A stretch of 64,000 nt of DNA from Myxococcus xanthus (GCF_006402735.1 NZ_CP017174.1:747001-811000); one strand, 5' to 3'. Positions 34,323 through 44,261 are shown, counted from the first letter of the stretch. A program made the numbers and translations. Notes: generated by a model not told the origin, from the letters alone.

Positions 34323-35428
34323 AACCCAACCTGAAGCCGTCCGCTGTCCGCGTGTTCGCCGCGGCGGGCATGGCCGCCGCCGTGCTGTCGCTGACCGCAT
34401 GCCAGAAGGCGGATGCCTCGTCGTCGCCGCCCGCCAAGGGCTCGGCGCAGGAGGTGGTGCCCACGGTGAAGGTCGTCTCCGCGCGGACGGTGCGGGCCGC
34501 GCCGAGCGAGTCGGTGACGGGCACGCTGTTTCCCGCGCAGGGATTGATGGTGGGCTTCGAGGTGGGAGGCCGCCTGGCGGTCGTCCGGGTGAAGAAGGGG
34601 CAGGGGGTGAAGAAGGGCGATGTGCTGGCGCAGCTGGACCCGGAGATCGCCGACGCGCAGGTGGCCCAGGCTGAGGCCGCGGTGGCCGCCGCGGAGGCCG
34701 CCTCCACCATGGCCGCCGACGTGGCCGCCCGCAACGAGAAGCTCCAGCAGCAGGGTGGGGTGAGCGAGGTGGCCCACCGCACCGCCAGCGCCAATGCCGC
34801 GCAGGCGCAGGCGCAGTGGATGGCCGCCAAGGCGCAGCTGGCCCAGGCGCGCGCGTCCCGCCGCCGGCACGAGCTGCGGGCGCCCTTCGACGGCACCATC
34901 ATCGACGCACCGGAGCAGACGGGCGCGACGGTGGCGCCGGGCACGCCGCTGTTCAACCTGGAGCGCCTGGACACGCTGCTCTTGAAGACGACGGTGTCGG
35001 AGGCCCTGCGCTCGCAACTGGAGCCCGGCGCCAAGGTGCGCGTGGAGTCGGTGGGCGCGCGCGTGTCCTCGGACGAGGCGGTGGTGCGCACCATCCTTCC
35101 CTCCGCGGACCCCGCCACGCGCCGCATCCCGGTGGAGCTGGCCGTCCCCAACGCGGATGGCCGCTTCGTGGCGCACACGCTGGCGCGGGCGGTCCTCTCA
35201 CTGGGGCAGGCGCAGGACGCCCAGGTGCTGCCGGGCAGCGCGTTGTCGGCCCTCAACGGGGACCATGTCTGGGTGGTGGCGTCCGGTCAGGTGCGTCGTG
35301 TGGACGTGCGGGTGTTGGAGCGGCGCGAGCAGGGCGAGGTGGTGGTGCTGGCGTCCTCGCCGCTCGACTCCGTCGTTGACCACCCCACTCCGGGCCTGTC
35401 GCAGGGCGCCCGCGTCTCCGTGAAGTAG
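34319..35428 (+). CDS. RND efflux periplasmic adaptor (membrane fusion protein), lipoprotein
   Basis: 369 residues from a GTG at 34319 that overlaps the regulator's stop, with GAGGAAA upstream. The lipobox is SLTAC. A biotinyl-lipoyl-like strand (FEVGGRLAVVRVKKGQGVKKGDVLAQLD), a coiled-coil hairpin (Ala/Gln-rich, about 120-190) and a beta-barrel domain (LRAPFDGTIIDAPEQTGATV) follow in order. The protein links the inner-membrane RND pump to an outer-membrane channel. No outer-membrane factor gene is present nearby. Confidence 0.93.
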   Translation: MKPNLKPSAVRVFAAAGMAAAVLSLTACQKADASSSPPAKGSAQEVVPTVKVVSARTVRAAPSESVTGTLFPAQGLMVGFEVGGRLAVVRVKKGQGVKKGDVLAQLDPEIADAQVAQAEAAVAAAEAASTMAADVAARNEKLQQQGGVSEVAHRTASANAAQAQAQWMAAKAQLAQARASRRRHELRAPFDGTIIDAPEQTGATVAPGTPLFNLERLDTLLLKTTVSEALRSQLEPGAKVRVESVGARVSSDEAVVRTILPSADPATRRIPVELAVPNADGRFVAHTLARAVLSLGQAQDAQVLPGSALSALNGDHVWVVASGQVRRVDVRVLERREQGEVVVLASSPLDSVVDHPTPGLSQGARVSVK

Positions 35429-35440
35429 GGAGCCCTCTCC

Positions 35441-38400
35441 ATGCTGCTCAGCGACGTCTCCATCCGCAGGCCCGTCTTCACCGCGATGTTGTCGCTGTGC
35501 CTCGTCGTGCTTGGCCTCATGGGCCTGGGCCGCCTGGGCACCGACCTCTATCCGGACGTGTCCTTCCCGGTGGTGGTCATCAACACCGTCTACAAGGGCG
35601 CGGGTCCGGGCGAAATCGAAACGCAGGTCATCAAGCCCCTCGAAGACGCCGTCGCTGGCATCAGCGGCGTGGACAAGATTCACTCCTACAGCCGGGAGAA
35701 CGTGGGCATCGTGGTGGTGCAGTTCAAGATGACCGCCCCGCTGGACCGCGCGGTGCAGGACGTGCGCGACAAGGTCGCCGGCATCGTCAGTCGCCTGCCC
35801 CAGGACGCGGACGCGCCCGTCATCGGCCGCGTGGACCTGGGGGCCACGCCCATCCTCACCTACGCCGTCTCGGCGGCGCTGCCCTCGCAGGAGCTGCGCC
35901 GGCTCATCGACGACCGCGTGAAGCCCGCGCTCGCGCAGTTGGAAGGCGCCGCCGAGGTGCGCGTCACGGGCGGTGACACGCGCGAGGTGCAAATCGACAT
36001 CGATTTGGACAAGGCGCGCGCGGCGGGCGTGTCTCCGCTGGGCATCGCCCAGCGCGTGGCGTTGGAGAACCTGGACCTGCCCGCGGGCCGGCTCCAGCTG
36101 GGCGCCTCCGAGATGACGGTGCGCTCGCTGGGGCAGTTCCAGAACGTGGATGAAATCCGCGACCTGCCGGTGGCGCGCAGCGCGACGGGCGCGCAGGTGC
36201 GGTTGGGCGAAATCGCCAGCGTGACGGACGGCGTGGCGGAGCGGCGCACCCTGGCGCGCCTCAACGGGCAGGACGCCGTCATCCTGGAAATCGTCAAGCA
36301 GCCGGGCTCCAACACCGTCGCGGTGAGCGATGCGGTGCGGCAGGTGATGTCGCAGATGGGCTCGGTGGTGGGGCATGGCTTCCAGGCCACGCTGCTCATC
36401 AACCAGTCGGACCTCATCCAGGAGAACGCGCACGAGGTCTGGGTGGCGCTCATCTTCGGTGGCGCGATGGCGGTGCTCATCATCCTCATCTTCCTGCTGG
36501 ACGTGCGTGGCACCTTCATCTCGGCGCTGGCGCTGCCCACCTCCGTGCTGGGCACCTTCTTCGTGATGTACGTGCTGGACTACACGCTCAACCAGATGAC
36601 GCTGCTGGGCCTGTCGCTGGCCATCGGTCTGCTCATCGACGACGCGGTGGTGGTTCGCGAGGCGATTACCCACCGGCTGGAGAAGGGTGAAGACCCGGTG
36701 AGCGCCGCGTCCAACGGCACCAAGGACGTGGGCCTGGCGGTGCTCGCCACCACGCTGTCGCTGGTGGCGGTGTTCGTGCCGGTGGCCTTCATGCCCGGCA
36801 TCGTCGGCCAGTTCTTCCGGCAGTTCGGCATCACCATCTCCGTGGCGGTGCTGATTTCCCTGTTCATCTCCTTCACGCTGGACCCGATGATGTCGGCGCG
36901 GCTGGCGAAGCGGCGCGTGCCGGGCGAGGTCCGCCAGGAGAACGCGGTGGCCGCCGCGCTGCGCCGCTTCCTGGACGGCACCGAGCGCGTCTACGAGTCC
37001 ATCCTCCGCTGGGTGCTGGCGCACAAGTGGACGACGGTGGGCCTCACGCTGGTGCTGCTGGTGGTGTCCTTCGGAGGCGCCAGCCGCCTGGGCATGGAGT
37101 TCATGCCCGCGGAGGACCGCTCGCAGTTCTTCGTGGACCTGACGCTGCCGGACTCGGCCAGCATCCGGGAGACGGAGGCCCGCACCGCCGACGCGGAGGT
37201 GCTGCTGCGCCAGCTGCCGGAGGTGACGGACGTCTACTCCATCGTCGGCAAGGACGGCGATGTGAACAAGTCCCGCATGCGCGTGCTGACGGTGGGCAAG
37301 GACGCGCGCACCAAGGGCATCCAGGTGCTGAAGGAGGATGCACGCGCGCTGCTGGAGCCAGGGCTGGTGGGCACGCGGGTGAACCTGAGCGACCCGCCCA
37401 TCCTGGAGGGCATGGGCGACTACTACCCCATCATGGTGCGCATCACCGGGCCGGACCTGGCGCGCGTCAATGAGGAGGCCGAGCGCGTCGCGGGCATCCT
37501 CCGCGAGCTGCCGGGCACCGCGGACGTGCGCGTGGAGTCCAACCCGCCCAAGCCGGAGATGCAGGTGCTCATCGACCGGGCGCGCGCCAGCGACGTGGAC
37601 CTGCACGCGGGCGCGCTGGCCACGCAGCTGCGGCTGGCCATTGGCGGTGACGTGGTGGCGAAGCTGCGCGAGGGCATCACCGAGACGGACATCCGCGTGC
37701 GCCTGTCGGAGAAGGACCGCGCCACGCCGGAGCGCGTGCGCCAGTTGGAGGTGTACACGCCCAGCGGCCTGCGCCCGCTGACGGACGTGGCCCGGGTGGA
37801 GATGAAGAACGGCCCCAGCCTCATCGAGCATGAGAATCGCGAGCGGCAGATCGCCGTGTACTCGCAGCTGGGCCCGGGCGCGGCGCTGGGCGACATCGCC
37901 CGGGAGCTGAAGGCGCGCGTGGCGGCCCAGTCGCTGCCACCGGGCTACGCGCTCATCTACGACGGGCAGATGAAGAACCTGGACGAGCAGAACGACGCCT
38001 TCGGCGCGGCGTTCGGTCTGGCCTTCGTCTTCATCTACATGGTGCTCGCCAGCCAGTTCGAGTCCTACAAGCACCCGCTCACCATCATGGTGTCGCTGCC
38101 ACTGGCCCTGGTGGGCGCGCTGTTGGGACTGGTGGTCACGGGCTTCCACCTGTCCATGGGCGCCATGATTGGCATCATCCTGCTGATGGGCCTGGTGACG
38201 AAGAACGCGATTCTGCTCATCGACGGCGCGCTTCAGAACCTGCGGGAAGGCGACACGGTGGACGAAGCGCTGCTCAAGGCGGGCCCGCGCCGGCTGCGGC
38301 CCATCCTGATGACGAGCGCGGCCATGGCCATCGCCATGGTGCCCACGGCGGTGGGCACGGGCACGGGTTCCGAGTTCCGCGCACCCATGGCCATCTCCGT

Positions 38401-38560
38401 GATTGGTGGCGTCATCACCTCCACCTTCCTCACGCTGCTGGTGGTGCCGGTGGTGTTCGCCGGCATGGAGCGCCTGGGCTTCAAGCGCAGCCGTCCGCGC
38501 GACGATGCCGCCGCCGCGCCGCCGCACCAGGTGGAGCCCAAGCCCGGTCAGGCGGCCTGA
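35441..38560 (+). CDS. RND-family efflux transporter (AcrB/MdtB-like)
   Basis: 1039 residues, the usual length. Twelve membrane helices with two large periplasmic loops. The N-terminus is [19 protein letters not shown]; helix 4 carries the proton-relay pair in [28 protein letters not shown] marks helix 10-11. It pumps drugs, lipids or detergents using the proton gradient. It starts 12 bp after the adaptor gene. The substrate is not predictable from sequence. Confidence 0.96.
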   Translation: MLLSDVSIRRPVFTAMLSLCLVVLGLMGLGRLGTDLYPDVSFPVVVINTVYKGAGPGEIETQVIKPLEDAVAGISGVDKIHSYSRENVGIVVVQFKMTAPLDRAVQDVRDKVAGIVSRLPQDADAPVIGRVDLGATPILTYAVSAALPSQELRRLIDDRVKPALAQLEGAAEVRVTGGDTREVQIDIDLDKARAAGVSPLGIAQRVALENLDLPAGRLQLGASEMTVRSLGQFQNVDEIRDLPVARSATGAQVRLGEIASVTDGVAERRTLARLNGQDAVILEIVKQPGSNTVAVSDAVRQVMSQMGSVVGHGFQATLLINQSDLIQENAHEVWVALIFGGAMAVLIILIFLLDVRGTFISALALPTSVLGTFFVMYVLDYTLNQMTLLGLSLAIGLLIDDAVVVREAITHRLEKGEDPVSAASNGTKDVGLAVLATTLSLVAVFVPVAFMPGIVGQFFRQFGITISVAVLISLFISFTLDPMMSARLAKRRVPGEVRQENAVAAALRRFLDGTERVYESILRWVLAHKWTTVGLTLVLLVVSFGGASRLGMEFMPAEDRSQFFVDLTLPDSASIRETEARTADAEVLLRQLPEVTDVYSIVGKDGDVNKSRMRVLTVGKDARTKGIQVLKEDARALLEPGLVGTRVNLSDPPILEGMGDYYPIMVRITGPDLARVNEEAERVAGILRELPGTADVRVESNPPKPEMQVLIDRARASDVDLHAGALATQLRLAIGGDVVAKLREGITETDIRVRLSEKDRATPERVRQLEVYTPSGLRPLTDVARVEMKNGPSLIEHENRERQIAVYSQLGPGAALGDIARELKARVAAQSLPPGYALIYDGQMKNLDEQNDAFGAAFGLAFVFIYMVLASQFESYKHPLTIMVSLPLALVGALLGLVVTGFHLSMGAMIGIILLMGLVTKNAILLIDGALQNLREGDTVDEALLKAGPRRLRPILMTSAAMAIAMVPTAVGTGTGSEFRAPMAISVIGGVITSTFLTLLVVPVVFAGMERLGFKRSRPRDDAAAAPPHQVEPKPGQAA

Positions 38561-38582
38561 GGTCCACAGGCTCGGGGGACGT

Positions 38583-39335
38583 TCATCCCCTCGCGTACAG
38601 CGGCGCCATCGCATCCATGATGGCGCCCATCAGCCGCTGGCCGTCGGCCGTGTCCGGGCAGAGTCCGCCCCAGACGAGCGTGAGGCGTTCGGCCACCGGG
38701 CGGAAGTACATGCGCCCGCGCATGCGGACCGGCTCGTAGCTCTCCCGGCCGCCCACGAGGTAGTCCTCCTCTGGCACGCCGAACACGGCGTAATACGTGA
38801 GGTCCGGCGCCTGCGCGTCCTGCACCCGGTGCAGCCCGCTGGGGATGATGCAGCTCACCTCCGCCATGTGCCACGGGCCTTCACGGCCCTGGCGCACGTC
38901 CAGCACCTCGAAGCACATCTTCGACGCGGGGCAGCCCAGCTCCCCGGCCGTGAGGAAGTTGTAGTCGAGCCGCGGAATCTCCAGCATCTCGTCCAGGTCC
39001 GGGCGGCCGTCGCGGGTGAATCCCCACGGGCTGCCATCCCGCTTGTACGAGCGGATGCCGTAGGTGCCGTAGAAGACGTTGTACCAGGGGCTGTGCGGGT
39101 TGAAGTAGTTGGAGCAACCGGCCCGCTCCGGGAAGTCTCCGATGGTGAAGGCCACCAGCAGGTCCATCAGCCGCTTGGTGTCGAAGGCCATGAACGGTTC
39201 ATGCGCCACCGCGCCAATCGACCCGCGGATGGCGGGCACCGGTGTGGCGATACCGGCCTCCGCCAGGAAGTTCTTCTTCCCCGGCAGCGGCGTGGCTTTC
39301 ATGGCCAGGATGGCGAGCTCTCGTTGCAGACCCAT
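38583..39335 (-). CDS. Conserved hypothetical protein, unknown
   Basis: 250 residues, soluble, no signal peptide, no domain recognised. Notable motifs are WYNVFYGTYGIRSYKRDGSPWGF and a Cys pair (ELGCPASKMCFEV). Composition and codon use match the neighbours. ATG 39335 has TAGGA five bases upstream. It converges with the RND transporter. Confidence 0.65.
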   Translation of the reverse strand: MGLQRELAILAMKATPLPGKKNFLAEAGIATPVPAIRGSIGAVAHEPFMAFDTKRLMDLLVAFTIGDFPERAGCSNYFNPHSPWYNVFYGTYGIRSYKRDGSPWGFTRDGRPDLDEMLEIPRLDYNFLTAGELGCPASKMCFEVLDVRQGREGPWHMAEVSCIIPSGLHRVQDAQAPDLTYYAVFGVPEEDYLVGGRESYEPVRMRGRMYFRPVAERLTLVWGGLCPDTADGQRLMGAIMDAMAPLYARG

Positions 39336-39390
39336 GGAATTCCTACCCCCTCGCCGCACATCCTAGCGGAGGAAGGGTACACTGCTGAAC

Positions 39391-39948
39391 ATGCCGGAGA
39401 AGCTCGTCTTCGAGCACACCTTGGAGGGTCTCTTCGTGCGAGGACTGGGCGCCCGCGTCACCCCCGTGCTCCGCGAGCGGCTGCGGGAGGTGGGCGTGGA
39501 CCTGGAGCGCAAGCTACAGCCCGCCTACTCCTTTGAAACATGGTGCTCCGCCGTGCGCGTGGCCGCGCGCGAGCTGCACCCGGACGTGCCCGACGACGTG
39601 GGCTACGCGCTGCTGGGTGAGCGCATGGTGGACGGCTACCGGGAGACGGTGCTGGGGCGCGCGGCCTTCGGTGTGATTCAGCTCCTGGGCCCCCGCCGGT
39701 GCGTGAGCCGGGCCCGGCAGATGTTCCGCTCCGGGAACAACTACACGGAGACACGCCTGGACGACGTGTCCCCCTCCGAAGTGGACCTGTGGATGAACGA
39801 GGCCGGGGCCATCCGCTACTTCACGCAAGGCGCGCTGCGCGCGGGCCTGCGCGCCGTGGGAGCGCTGCATGCCGAGGTGCAGGTGCGCGCCTTCACCGAC
39901 GAAGGCGTCACCTACCGGCTCACGTGGCGCACCGGCGACGAGGCCTGA
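39391..39948 (+). CDS. DUF2378 (TIGR02265) family protein
   Basis: 185 residues with the family pattern: FEHTLEGLFVRGLG near the start, LREVGVDLERKLQPAY, LLGPRRCVSRARQMFRSGNNY and a final beta hairpin. The family is expanded in Myxococcus and Stigmatella and its function is unknown. It is divergent from the preceding hypothetical gene. Confidence 0.85.
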   Translation: MPEKLVFEHTLEGLFVRGLGARVTPVLRERLREVGVDLERKLQPAYSFETWCSAVRVAARELHPDVPDDVGYALLGERMVDGYRETVLGRAAFGVIQLLGPRRCVSRARQMFRSGNNYTETRLDDVSPSEVDLWMNEAGAIRYFTQGALRAGLRAVGALHAEVQVRAFTDEGVTYRLTWRTGDEA

Positions 39949-40002
39949 GCCTGCTGGGCTTCCATGGGCTGGAGCCATCCTGCTCCAGCCTGGAGGTGTT
40001 TC

Positions 40003-40431
40003 TCAGCGCGCCGCGTGCTCCACCGCGCCTTCCGGAGCCGCGCCCAGGAAGTAACGCGAGCGCGCCTTGGCGAGCTGCGAGTGCGCTTCCTCCAGCGACA
40101 CGCAGTCCACCGTGATGTCGTTGTCCGCCGCCGCCGCCGAGGCCACCCGCGCCGTCTGCAACCGGGCGATGGTGGAGTCCGAGACGTGCGCGCACATGAC
40201 GCAGCCCATCTGCCGGCCGTAGGCCACCACCTCTCCGAAGAGGCTGGCGGACTCCGGCTCCAGGGTCCTGAGCCCACGCATGTCCGCGAGCACCAGGTGT
40301 CGTCCTCCTCCATAGGAGTCTGTTTCGTGACGATACCGGCTCGCGAAGTCCCGCATCTCGTTCGGCCTGACGAACCCACTCAACCGCACGGTGACGGTAC
40401 GGCGATTCTTGTCATTGATGACTTCGAACAT
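40003..40431 (-). CDS. STAS/SpoIIAA-like domain protein
   Basis: 142 residues starting MFEVINDKN with GAGGAGG eight bases upstream. The sequence alternates beta strands and helices in the STAS/SEC14-like order (RTVTVRLSGFVRPNEMRDF, HLVLADMRGLRTLEPESASLFGEVV). No serine at a clear anti-anti-sigma phosphorylation site can be assigned. The role is unknown; a regulatory scaffold is plausible. Confidence 0.7.
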   Translation of the reverse strand: MFEVINDKNRRTVTVRLSGFVRPNEMRDFASRYRHETDSYGGGRHLVLADMRGLRTLEPESASLFGEVVAYGRQMGCVMCAHVSDSTIARLQTARVASAAAADNDITVDCVSLEEAHSQLAKARSRYFLGAAPEGAVEHAAR

Positions 40432-40631
40432 GCGTGCGCCCTCCTCGCGAGGCAAAGATTAACATGAAAACAAACGGGGTTCCATGCAGCCCTCCAGGGC
40501 AGGTTCATGGCTGGAAGGGTGTGCAAGCGTGTCTGGATTGTCTGGCGCAGGTGGAAGATTCCGCGCGCTGGTGCCCACATGTGGTGGCGGCGCAATCCTC
40601 TGCCAGGAGGTGAAACCCGTCTGGGAAAGGT

Positions 40632-41198
40632 TCAGGCGCGCTGGCTGCTCTGGCCGGTGACGACGGCGGAGCCGATGAGGTGCGCCAGCCGCAGGGCCTC
40701 GGGGACGAGGCCGCGGTCCGTCACGCGGGCCAGCGCCTGGGCCACCCATGCGGGCTCCGCGCCCTGCACCTGGAAGGTGAAACCTCCCAGCTGGTGGATG
40801 GGACCCGCGCGCTTCAGCTTCGCCCAGCGCGCGTCCGCGCGAGGCAGCCGCCGCAGCGCGCGCTCCACCGCGCCCAGGTCCGGTGGCCGCCGCATCACCG
40901 CCACGCACGGCCGCTTCAGCCGGCTTGCCAGCAGGGGCAGGTCCACGACATTGAAGCCGCCGAACGCAATGCCATCCAGCAGCACCAGGTGGAGCTGCGG
41001 GAGGAACTTCCCGCCTTCCAGCAGCCGGCACACCTCCTGCGTGGCGTTCCAGCCGTCGCGGCGCACCCGTCCCCAGACGAGCCCTTCGAAGCGCGTGCCT
41101 CCACACACCACGCCCGCCAGGGGCACGGCGGCGCCGGGGCGGCGCGCGAAGGGGCCGTCGTCGAAGCCGATGACACGCGGGAAGCGGGGCAGGCGCAT
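40632..41198 (-). CDS. DUF99 family protein (endonuclease V-like fold)
   Basis: 188 residues. The N-terminal strand and acidic motif (VIGFDDGPFAR) and central LVLLDGIAFGGFNVVDLPLLA fit the DUF99 family, whose fold is related to endonuclease V. The two Asp-rich strands would form the metal site. Nuclease activity has not been shown for the family. It is on the same strand downstream of cspA but separated by a terminator. Confidence 0.82.
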   Translation of the reverse strand: MRLPRFPRVIGFDDGPFARRPGAAVPLAGVVCGGTRFEGLVWGRVRRDGWNATQEVCRLLEGGKFLPQLHLVLLDGIAFGGFNVVDLPLLASRLKRPCVAVMRRPPDLGAVERALRRLPRADARWAKLKRAGPIHQLGGFTFQVQGAEPAWVAQALARVTDRGLVPEALRLAHLIGSAVVTGQSSQRA

Positions 41199-41233
41199 GG
41201 GCCGCGCAGCCTCTCAGGGGGAGCCCGCAAAGA

Positions 41234-41270
41234 GAAAGCCCGGACTCGCCATCCGCGAGACCGGGCTTTC
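41234..41270 (-). terminator. Terminator downstream of the cold-shock gene
   Basis: A long inverted repeat pairs GAAAGCCCGG with CCGGGCTTTC, with an inner CTCGC/GCGAG stem after a single A-A mismatch and a five-base loop. Read on the minus strand it is followed by TCTTT, a U-rich tail. It ends the csp transcript 22 bp after the stop. Confidence 0.85.
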
Positions 41271-41291
41271 ATGGCTTCGCCGGACCGCCGT

Positions 41292-41495
41292 TCAGGCCGC
41301 GCGAACGTTCTGCGCCTGCAGACCCTTGGGGCCTCGGCCTACTTCGAACTCCACCTTCTGGCCTTCCTGCAGGGTGCGGAAGCCATCCATGTTGATGGCG
41401 CTGTGATGGACGAACACGTCCTCACCGCCGCCGTCCTGCACGATGAACCCAAAACCCTTCGCATCGTTGAACCACTTGACGGTACCGGTTGCCAT
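41292..41495 (-). CDS. csp: Cold-shock protein (CspA family)
   Basis: 67 residues, the standard length. RNP1 KGFGFI and RNP2 DVFVHHSAI are intact, as is the opening [10 protein letters not shown]. It binds single-stranded RNA and melts secondary structure. The 267-bp region upstream to the next divergent gene has room for a structured 5' leader, common in cold-shock genes, but I do not identify a defined element. Confidence 0.95.
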   Translation of the reverse strand: MATGTVKWFNDAKGFGFIVQDGGGEDVFVHHSAINMDGFRTLQEGQKVEFEVGRGPKGLQAQNVRAA

Positions 41496-41762
41496 GAATC
41501 GCGTTCTTTCGTTCCAAAGCGGCTGGGGTGGCCGCGGATATCGCCCTCTCAGAAACTGAAGGGCCGTGCTGCGAGCCATAGTCTGCCCGGGGCGGGCCAC
41601 CGAGTGGAAGCCCCCCTGGTTGCCCAGCAGCCAGGAATTCGCGGGTGGACAGGCTTCCTACCCCCGGTGCCCGGGCAGGCGAGGGGCGCATCGCCGTGCG
41701 TCACGGGCCGCGTGCCTACCGTAGTGGCGACTTCACGACGGCAAGACTGGAAGGAGCGCCAC

Positions 41763-42320
41763 ATGGCTGAACCGCAGACCCTGAGTCCGTCCACCCCCAG
41801 ACTCGTCCCTTCCCCGGTGCCTCCGGAAGGGCGCTTCCGGCGGGGCGTGCGCCGCGCCATGGACCGGAGCGCCGCCGCTGGCATCCTCTCCCGTCCGCTG
41901 CTGGGGCGGCTGCCGTTGCGCCGGTGGGTGCCCCAGGACCTGCACTCGCTCATGCACTACAAGGGCGGGACGGCTTCGGTGGTGGCGGGGGTGTTGTCCG
42001 GAGATGCCGTGGCGAAGTCCGCGGGCATTGCCCTGGGGTCCACCATCCTCGGTGTGTCATTGTTGACGGATTACCGCATCAGCTTGACCAAGCTCATCCC
42101 CATCGAAGCGCATGAAATCGCCGACTATGCCTTTGGCGCCGCGTTCATCCTCGCGCCCTTCGTGCTGGGCTACGCGAAGCGCAGCCCGCTGGCCGCGGCC
42201 ATCCACGTGGCGGTGGGCGTGACGACCGTGCTCGCGTCGCTGGTGACGGACTATCGGTGCCAGACGGGCATGCACCTGGGCGGCGAGCTGGCGACGGACC
42301 CGGGGGCGATTGGCGCGTGA
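41763..42320 (+). CDS. Membrane protein, unknown function
   Basis: 185 residues, preceded by GGAAGGAG at ideal spacing. A basic N-terminal 60 residues is followed by about four membrane helices (ASVVAGVLSGDAVAKSAGIALG, ADYAFGAAFILAPFVLGYA, AIHVAVGVTTVLASLVTDY). The segment SLLTDYRISLTK and its later echo SLVTDYR suggest an internal duplication. No function is recognised. Its stop overlaps the GTG of the next gene, so they are co-translated. Confidence 0.75.
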   Translation: MAEPQTLSPSTPRLVPSPVPPEGRFRRGVRRAMDRSAAAGILSRPLLGRLPLRRWVPQDLHSLMHYKGGTASVVAGVLSGDAVAKSAGIALGSTILGVSLLTDYRISLTKLIPIEAHEIADYAFGAAFILAPFVLGYAKRSPLAAAIHVAVGVTTVLASLVTDYRCQTGMHLGGELATDPGAIGA

Positions 42321-42637
42321 GTGCCCCTGTTCCTCCAGCGCGCGGCAGCACCGTGCGCGGCGCGCTGGAGGCGGCGCTGACGTCCGCCCCGGAGAGCGGC
42401 CTCACCGCGAAGGACCTCTCCGCCCTGGTGGGCATCTCCGAGAAGGACGTGGCCGGGCACCTGGAGCACCTGGAGAAGTCCCTCAAGGCCCAGGGCGCCC
42501 GCCTGGAGGTGTTGCCCGCCTCCTGCCTGGCGTGTGGCTTCACCTTCAAGGACCGCAGGCGCTTCACGCGGCCCGGCGCCTGCCCCCAGTGCCGCGCCAC
42601 GCGCATCGATCCGCCGGCCTTCCGCGTCATCGGTTGA
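42317..42637 (+). CDS. HTH regulator fused to a zinc ribbon
   Basis: 106 residues from a GTG that overlaps the previous stop as GTGA. The N-terminal half is a winged helix-turn-helix (GLTAKDLSALVGISEKDVAGHLEHLEK). The C-terminal half has a Cys4 zinc ribbon (CLACGF and CPQCRA). This matches predicted HTH plus Zn-ribbon regulators common in archaea and some bacteria. Its coupling to the membrane protein gene suggests shared regulation. Confidence 0.82.
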   Translation: MSAPVPPARGSTVRGALEAALTSAPESGLTAKDLSALVGISEKDVAGHLEHLEKSLKAQGARLEVLPASCLACGFTFKDRRRFTRPGACPQCRATRIDPPAFRVIG

Positions 42638-42736
42638 ACGCGCCTGGGGGCGAGGTGGAGATTTCACCATTCGGTTGACAATCGAGCGGTGATGGCTGAA
42701 ATATTCAACCAATTGGATGAATATCGGGAGTGCGTC

Positions 42737-43225
42737 ATGGCGTCGACAGGGAATGACAAGGGTGCGCCGGTTGCCACGGCGATGATGATGATTCGCCGTC
42801 CCGTGGCGGACGTCTTCGCGGCCTTCGTGGACCCCGCAATCACCACGAAGTTCTGGTTCAGCCGGGGCAGCGCGCGGCTCCAGCCCGGCGGCACGGCGCA
42901 GTGGTTCTGGGACACCTATGGCGTGTCGGCCACCGTGAACGTGTTGGACTTCGAGCCCGGCGCCCGCCTGCGCATCGAGTGGGGCGACCCGGGTGTGATG
43001 ACCTTCGTCGAGTGGACCTTCACGGCGCTGTCGCCGGACCGCACGTATGTCCGCGTCGTCGAGTCCGGCTTCCGGGGTGACGACAAGGTCGTCGTGGCGC
43101 GAGCGCTGGACAGCACCGGGGGCTTCAACCTGCTCCTCGCCGGGGCCAAGGCCTGGCTGGAGCACGGCATCGCGCTCGCGCTCGTTCCGGACCATGTCCC
43201 CGAGGACGCGCGGCACCTCGTCTGA
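42737..43225 (+). CDS. SRPBCC/AHSA1 domain protein
   Basis: 162 residues starting MASTGNDKG with GGGAG six to seven bases upstream. The AHSA1-type START-like fold is clear: RRPVADVFAAFVDPAITTKFWFS near the N-terminus, PGARLRIEWGDPG, and the C-terminal helix GGFNLLLAGAKAWLEHG. Such domains bind hydrophobic ligands; family members function in stress and toxin resistance. The substrate is unknown. Confidence 0.87.
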   Translation: MASTGNDKGAPVATAMMMIRRPVADVFAAFVDPAITTKFWFSRGSARLQPGGTAQWFWDTYGVSATVNVLDFEPGARLRIEWGDPGVMTFVEWTFTALSPDRTYVRVVESGFRGDDKVVVARALDSTGGFNLLLAGAKAWLEHGIALALVPDHVPEDARHLV

Positions 43226-43266
43226 CGCCGCGGTTTCCCCCACCCCCACGCATGACCGAAGGCGCC

Positions 43267-43812
43267 ATGAAACGAGACTCGCACGCCCGCCTGTTGTCCT
43301 CCGACACCGTCCGTATCGAGCGCCTGCTGCCCGGCCCCATCGAGCGCGTGTGGGCCTATCTCACCGAGCCGGAGAAGCGCCGGCTGTGGCTCGCGGGCGG
43401 TCCCACGGAGACGAAGGTCGGTGGCAAGGTGGAGCTGCTGTTCCGCCACTCCGAACTGGCAGAGGAAGGCGGCGCCCCACCGCCGCGCCACGAGGACATG
43501 GCACAGGGCCACGTGAATGCGGGACGCGTGACGGCGTGTGAGCCGCCGCACCTGTTTGCCTATACGTGGGCGGAGAACCACGGGGACCCGTCAGAGGTTC
43601 GCTTCGAGCTGGCCGAGCGCGAGGACGGCGTCCTGCTGACCGTCACCCACGTGCGCCTCAACGGCCGGGATTCCCTGCGCAGCGTGGCGGGAGGCTGGCA
43701 TACGCACCTCGACCTCCTGGTCGACCGTCTGAACGGGCAGCGCTCGCCGAACTTCTGGGAGGCCTACGAGCGCGCCCACGCCGAGTACATCACGCGCCCG
43801 GGCTTTGAGTAA
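43267..43812 (+). CDS. SRPBCC/AHSA1 domain protein
   Basis: 181 residues, the second START-like protein in succession. LLPGPIERVWAYLTEPEKRRLWLAGGP opens the fold, GRVTACEPPHLFAYTW lies in the middle, and the final helix is SVAGGWHTHLDLLVDRLNG. ATG 43267 has GAAGG upstream, unlike the earlier ATG at 43252. It probably shares a transcript with the preceding gene, which starts the same family, suggesting duplication. Confidence 0.85.
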   Translation: MKRDSHARLLSSDTVRIERLLPGPIERVWAYLTEPEKRRLWLAGGPTETKVGGKVELLFRHSELAEEGGAPPPRHEDMAQGHVNAGRVTACEPPHLFAYTWAENHGDPSEVRFELAEREDGVLLTVTHVRLNGRDSLRSVAGGWHTHLDLLVDRLNGQRSPNFWEAYERAHAEYITRPGFE

Positions 43813-43880
43813 CGCTGCCACCGGCGCTCCAGCGGTGCATCCGGGTGCGGCCCTTGGAGGACCGCCCCGGAGGCCAGTGC

Positions 43881-44261
43881 TTACATCGGGTCTTGGGGGT
43901 CGAAGCGGCAGTCCGGGTCGGTGCTGGCGCACAGCTGATTGCAGCAGCCATCCGCCCGGCAGCTGCAGGTGGGCTCCAAGATGATGGGCCTGCAGGTCTG
44001 GGAGTTGCCGTTGCAAGTCACGGTGCCGCCGTTGGCGCTGCTGGCCGAACAGGCGAAGCCCGTGCCATTGCACTCCTTGATACTCCCACCCTGGCACTCG
44101 ATCCGCACGAAACAGTCACCGGTCAGCGCGGCCTCCTGCGTGCGGAAGTGGTCCTCGGCGGTGACGTCGTTACCTCCCTGGGTCTGCTCCTCGGTGGGCA
44201 CGGGCCCGCAGGAGGTCAGCATCACCAGCGCCATGACGAAGATTCCAGCCATCGACTTCAT
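43881..44261 (-). CDS. Cysteine-rich lipoprotein
   Basis: 126 residues. Signal peptide with lipobox LTSCG. The mature part contains about a dozen cysteines, including CRADGCCNQLC, suggesting a disulfide-bonded or metal-binding extracellular domain. GAGAGG lies five bases before ATG 44261. A perfect 10-bp inverted repeat lies about 30 bp upstream. The function is unknown. Confidence 0.75.
   Translation of the reverse strand: MKSMAGIFVMALVMLTSCGPVPTEEQTQGGNDVTAEDHFRTQEAALTGDCFVRIECQGGSIKECNGTGFACSASSANGGTVTCNGNSQTCRPIILEPTCSCRADGCCNQLCASTDPDCRFDPQDPM

Noticed and set aside
35198..38614. A 1138-codon open frame on the minus strand
   Set aside because: It is antisense to the RND transporter. 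Its composition is rich in His, Arg and Gln as expected of the complement of high-GC coding sequence, and it has no recognisable domain or ribosome-binding site.
40464..40613. A 49-codon plus-strand frame starting MKTNGV
   Set aside because: It has no good ribosome-binding site and no recognised motif; codon use is poor in the first part.
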